Shown here: positions 63,785 to 64,000 of the stretch, piece after piece
Layout of the letters: every line of letters starts with the position of its first letter
How positions within the stretch are numbered: the stretch's first letter is position 1
NCBI RefSeq assembly: GCF_013839445.1
Contig: NZ_JACDIT010000013.1
Coordinates: 1-64,000, forward strand
Source of the DNA: Chthonobacter albigriseus
Lineage (GTDB): Bacteria; Pseudomonadota; Alphaproteobacteria; Rhizobiales; Pleomorphomonadaceae
Direction of reading: 5' to 3'
Length of the DNA stretch: 64,000 nucleotides
Made by a program: the position numbers and the translations under genes
Notes under the pieces: model-generated
Told to the model about the DNA's origin: nothing
What the model saw: only the letters and a program-made list of their open reading frames with translations
The model's database searches: none

Positions 63785-64000
63785 ATGACGACGAGCGAAA
63801 ACGAACAGCCGCGCGGGGAATTAACCGTCCGCACCATCGCCATGCCCGCCGACACCAACGCCAACGGCGACATCTTCGGTGGCTGGGTGATGAGCCAGAT
63901 GGACCAGGCCGGCGGTATCGCGGGCGTCGAGCGCGCCCGCGGCCGGGTCGTCACCGTTGCCGTCGACGGCATGATCTTCCTGCGGCCGGTGAAGGTGGGT
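63785..64000 (+). CDS. Acyl-CoA thioesterase, YciA type (3' truncated by window end)
   Basis: The first 72 residues are present and the frame runs off the window. The hotdog-fold thioesterase motif is clear: TVRTIAMPADTNANGDIFGG, with the Asn-Asp pair, then WVMSQMDQAGGIAGVERARG and TVAVDGMIFLRPVKVG. YciA enzymes hydrolyse short to long acyl-CoAs in the cytoplasm. The 130 bases before it hold nothing I can name. Confidence 0.92.
   Translation, partial: MTTSENEQPRGELTVRTIAMPADTNANGDIFGGWVMSQMDQAGGIAGVERARGRVVTVAVDGMIFLRPVKVG

Overview
The window reads as a chromosome segment of a GC-rich alphaproteobacterium, most likely a member of the Hyphomicrobiales (Rhizobiales). Pointers are a rhizobial-type frcBCA fructose ABC system with a divergent ROK regulator, an HWE-family histidine kinase, an HlyU-family gene directly after rpoD, GH144/GH3 glucan hydrolases and a palindromic intergenic repeat of alphaproteobacterial type. 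The order and genus are inferences; the class is well supported. Coding density is high, operons are tightly packed with many ATGA or TGATG overlaps, and no insertion sequence, prophage, integrase or CRISPR array was seen.

Layout. 0-3.1 kb: the tail of an unknown gene with a strong terminator, then a three-gene NMT1/SsuABC-type ABC importer. 3.1-10.9 kb: small membrane and secreted proteins (DUF1206, a Gly-rich 16-residue repeat protein), a NarL-type response regulator, an ExoD-like protein, an ECF sigma/anti-sigma pair with a recognisable promoter, and a Bax-inhibitor-1 family protein. 11.0-12.4 kb: gnd. 12.5-32.0 kb, all on the minus strand: a block of 15 genes encoding a ferredoxin/flavodoxin-NADP reductase, HyuA, HyuB, a molybdenum hydroxylase (FAD subunit plus a fused 2Fe-2S/Mo-pterin subunit), a 6-hydroxynicotinate-reductase-like Fe-S protein, a MarR regulator, an UPF0280 protein, a DUF1185 protein, a complete branched-chain-type (Liv) ABC importer, a polytopic membrane protein and an M19 dipeptidase. 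I read it as a catabolic island for an N-heterocyclic compound: hydroxylate the ring, reduce it, open the lactam with ATP. 32.2-35.4 kb: an HWE kinase and a Gfo/Idh/MocA dehydrogenase. 35.6-46.3 kb: an AI-2E-family transporter and a minus-strand sugar block (SbmA/BacA-like ABC protein, GH3 beta-glucosidase, GH144 glucanase, alpha/beta hydrolase, HPP protein, two NAD(P)-dependent oxidoreductases). 46.5-50 kb: a Pro-rich peptide, a DMT transporter and a phosphatase with a membrane-anchored disordered tail. 50-55.4 kb: frcACB, divergent frcR, an RbsD/FucU mutarotase and a GFA-family protein. 55.6-64 kb: two secreted TPR proteins (one apparently frameshifted), tRNA-Ile(CAU), a SIMPL protein, dnaG, rpoD, an HlyU-family gene and the start of a YciA-type thioesterase.

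The most striking sequence feature is a ~31-bp palindromic repeat (7-bp stem GGTCCGC/GCGGACC) seen only in the first 26.1 kb. It sits downstream of operons, between convergent genes and between a binding-protein gene and its permease, often as inverted pairs 49-58 bp apart. Three direct copies at an exact 72-bp period lie in frame inside the molybdenum hydroxylase gene and form the linker that joins what are usually two separate subunits.
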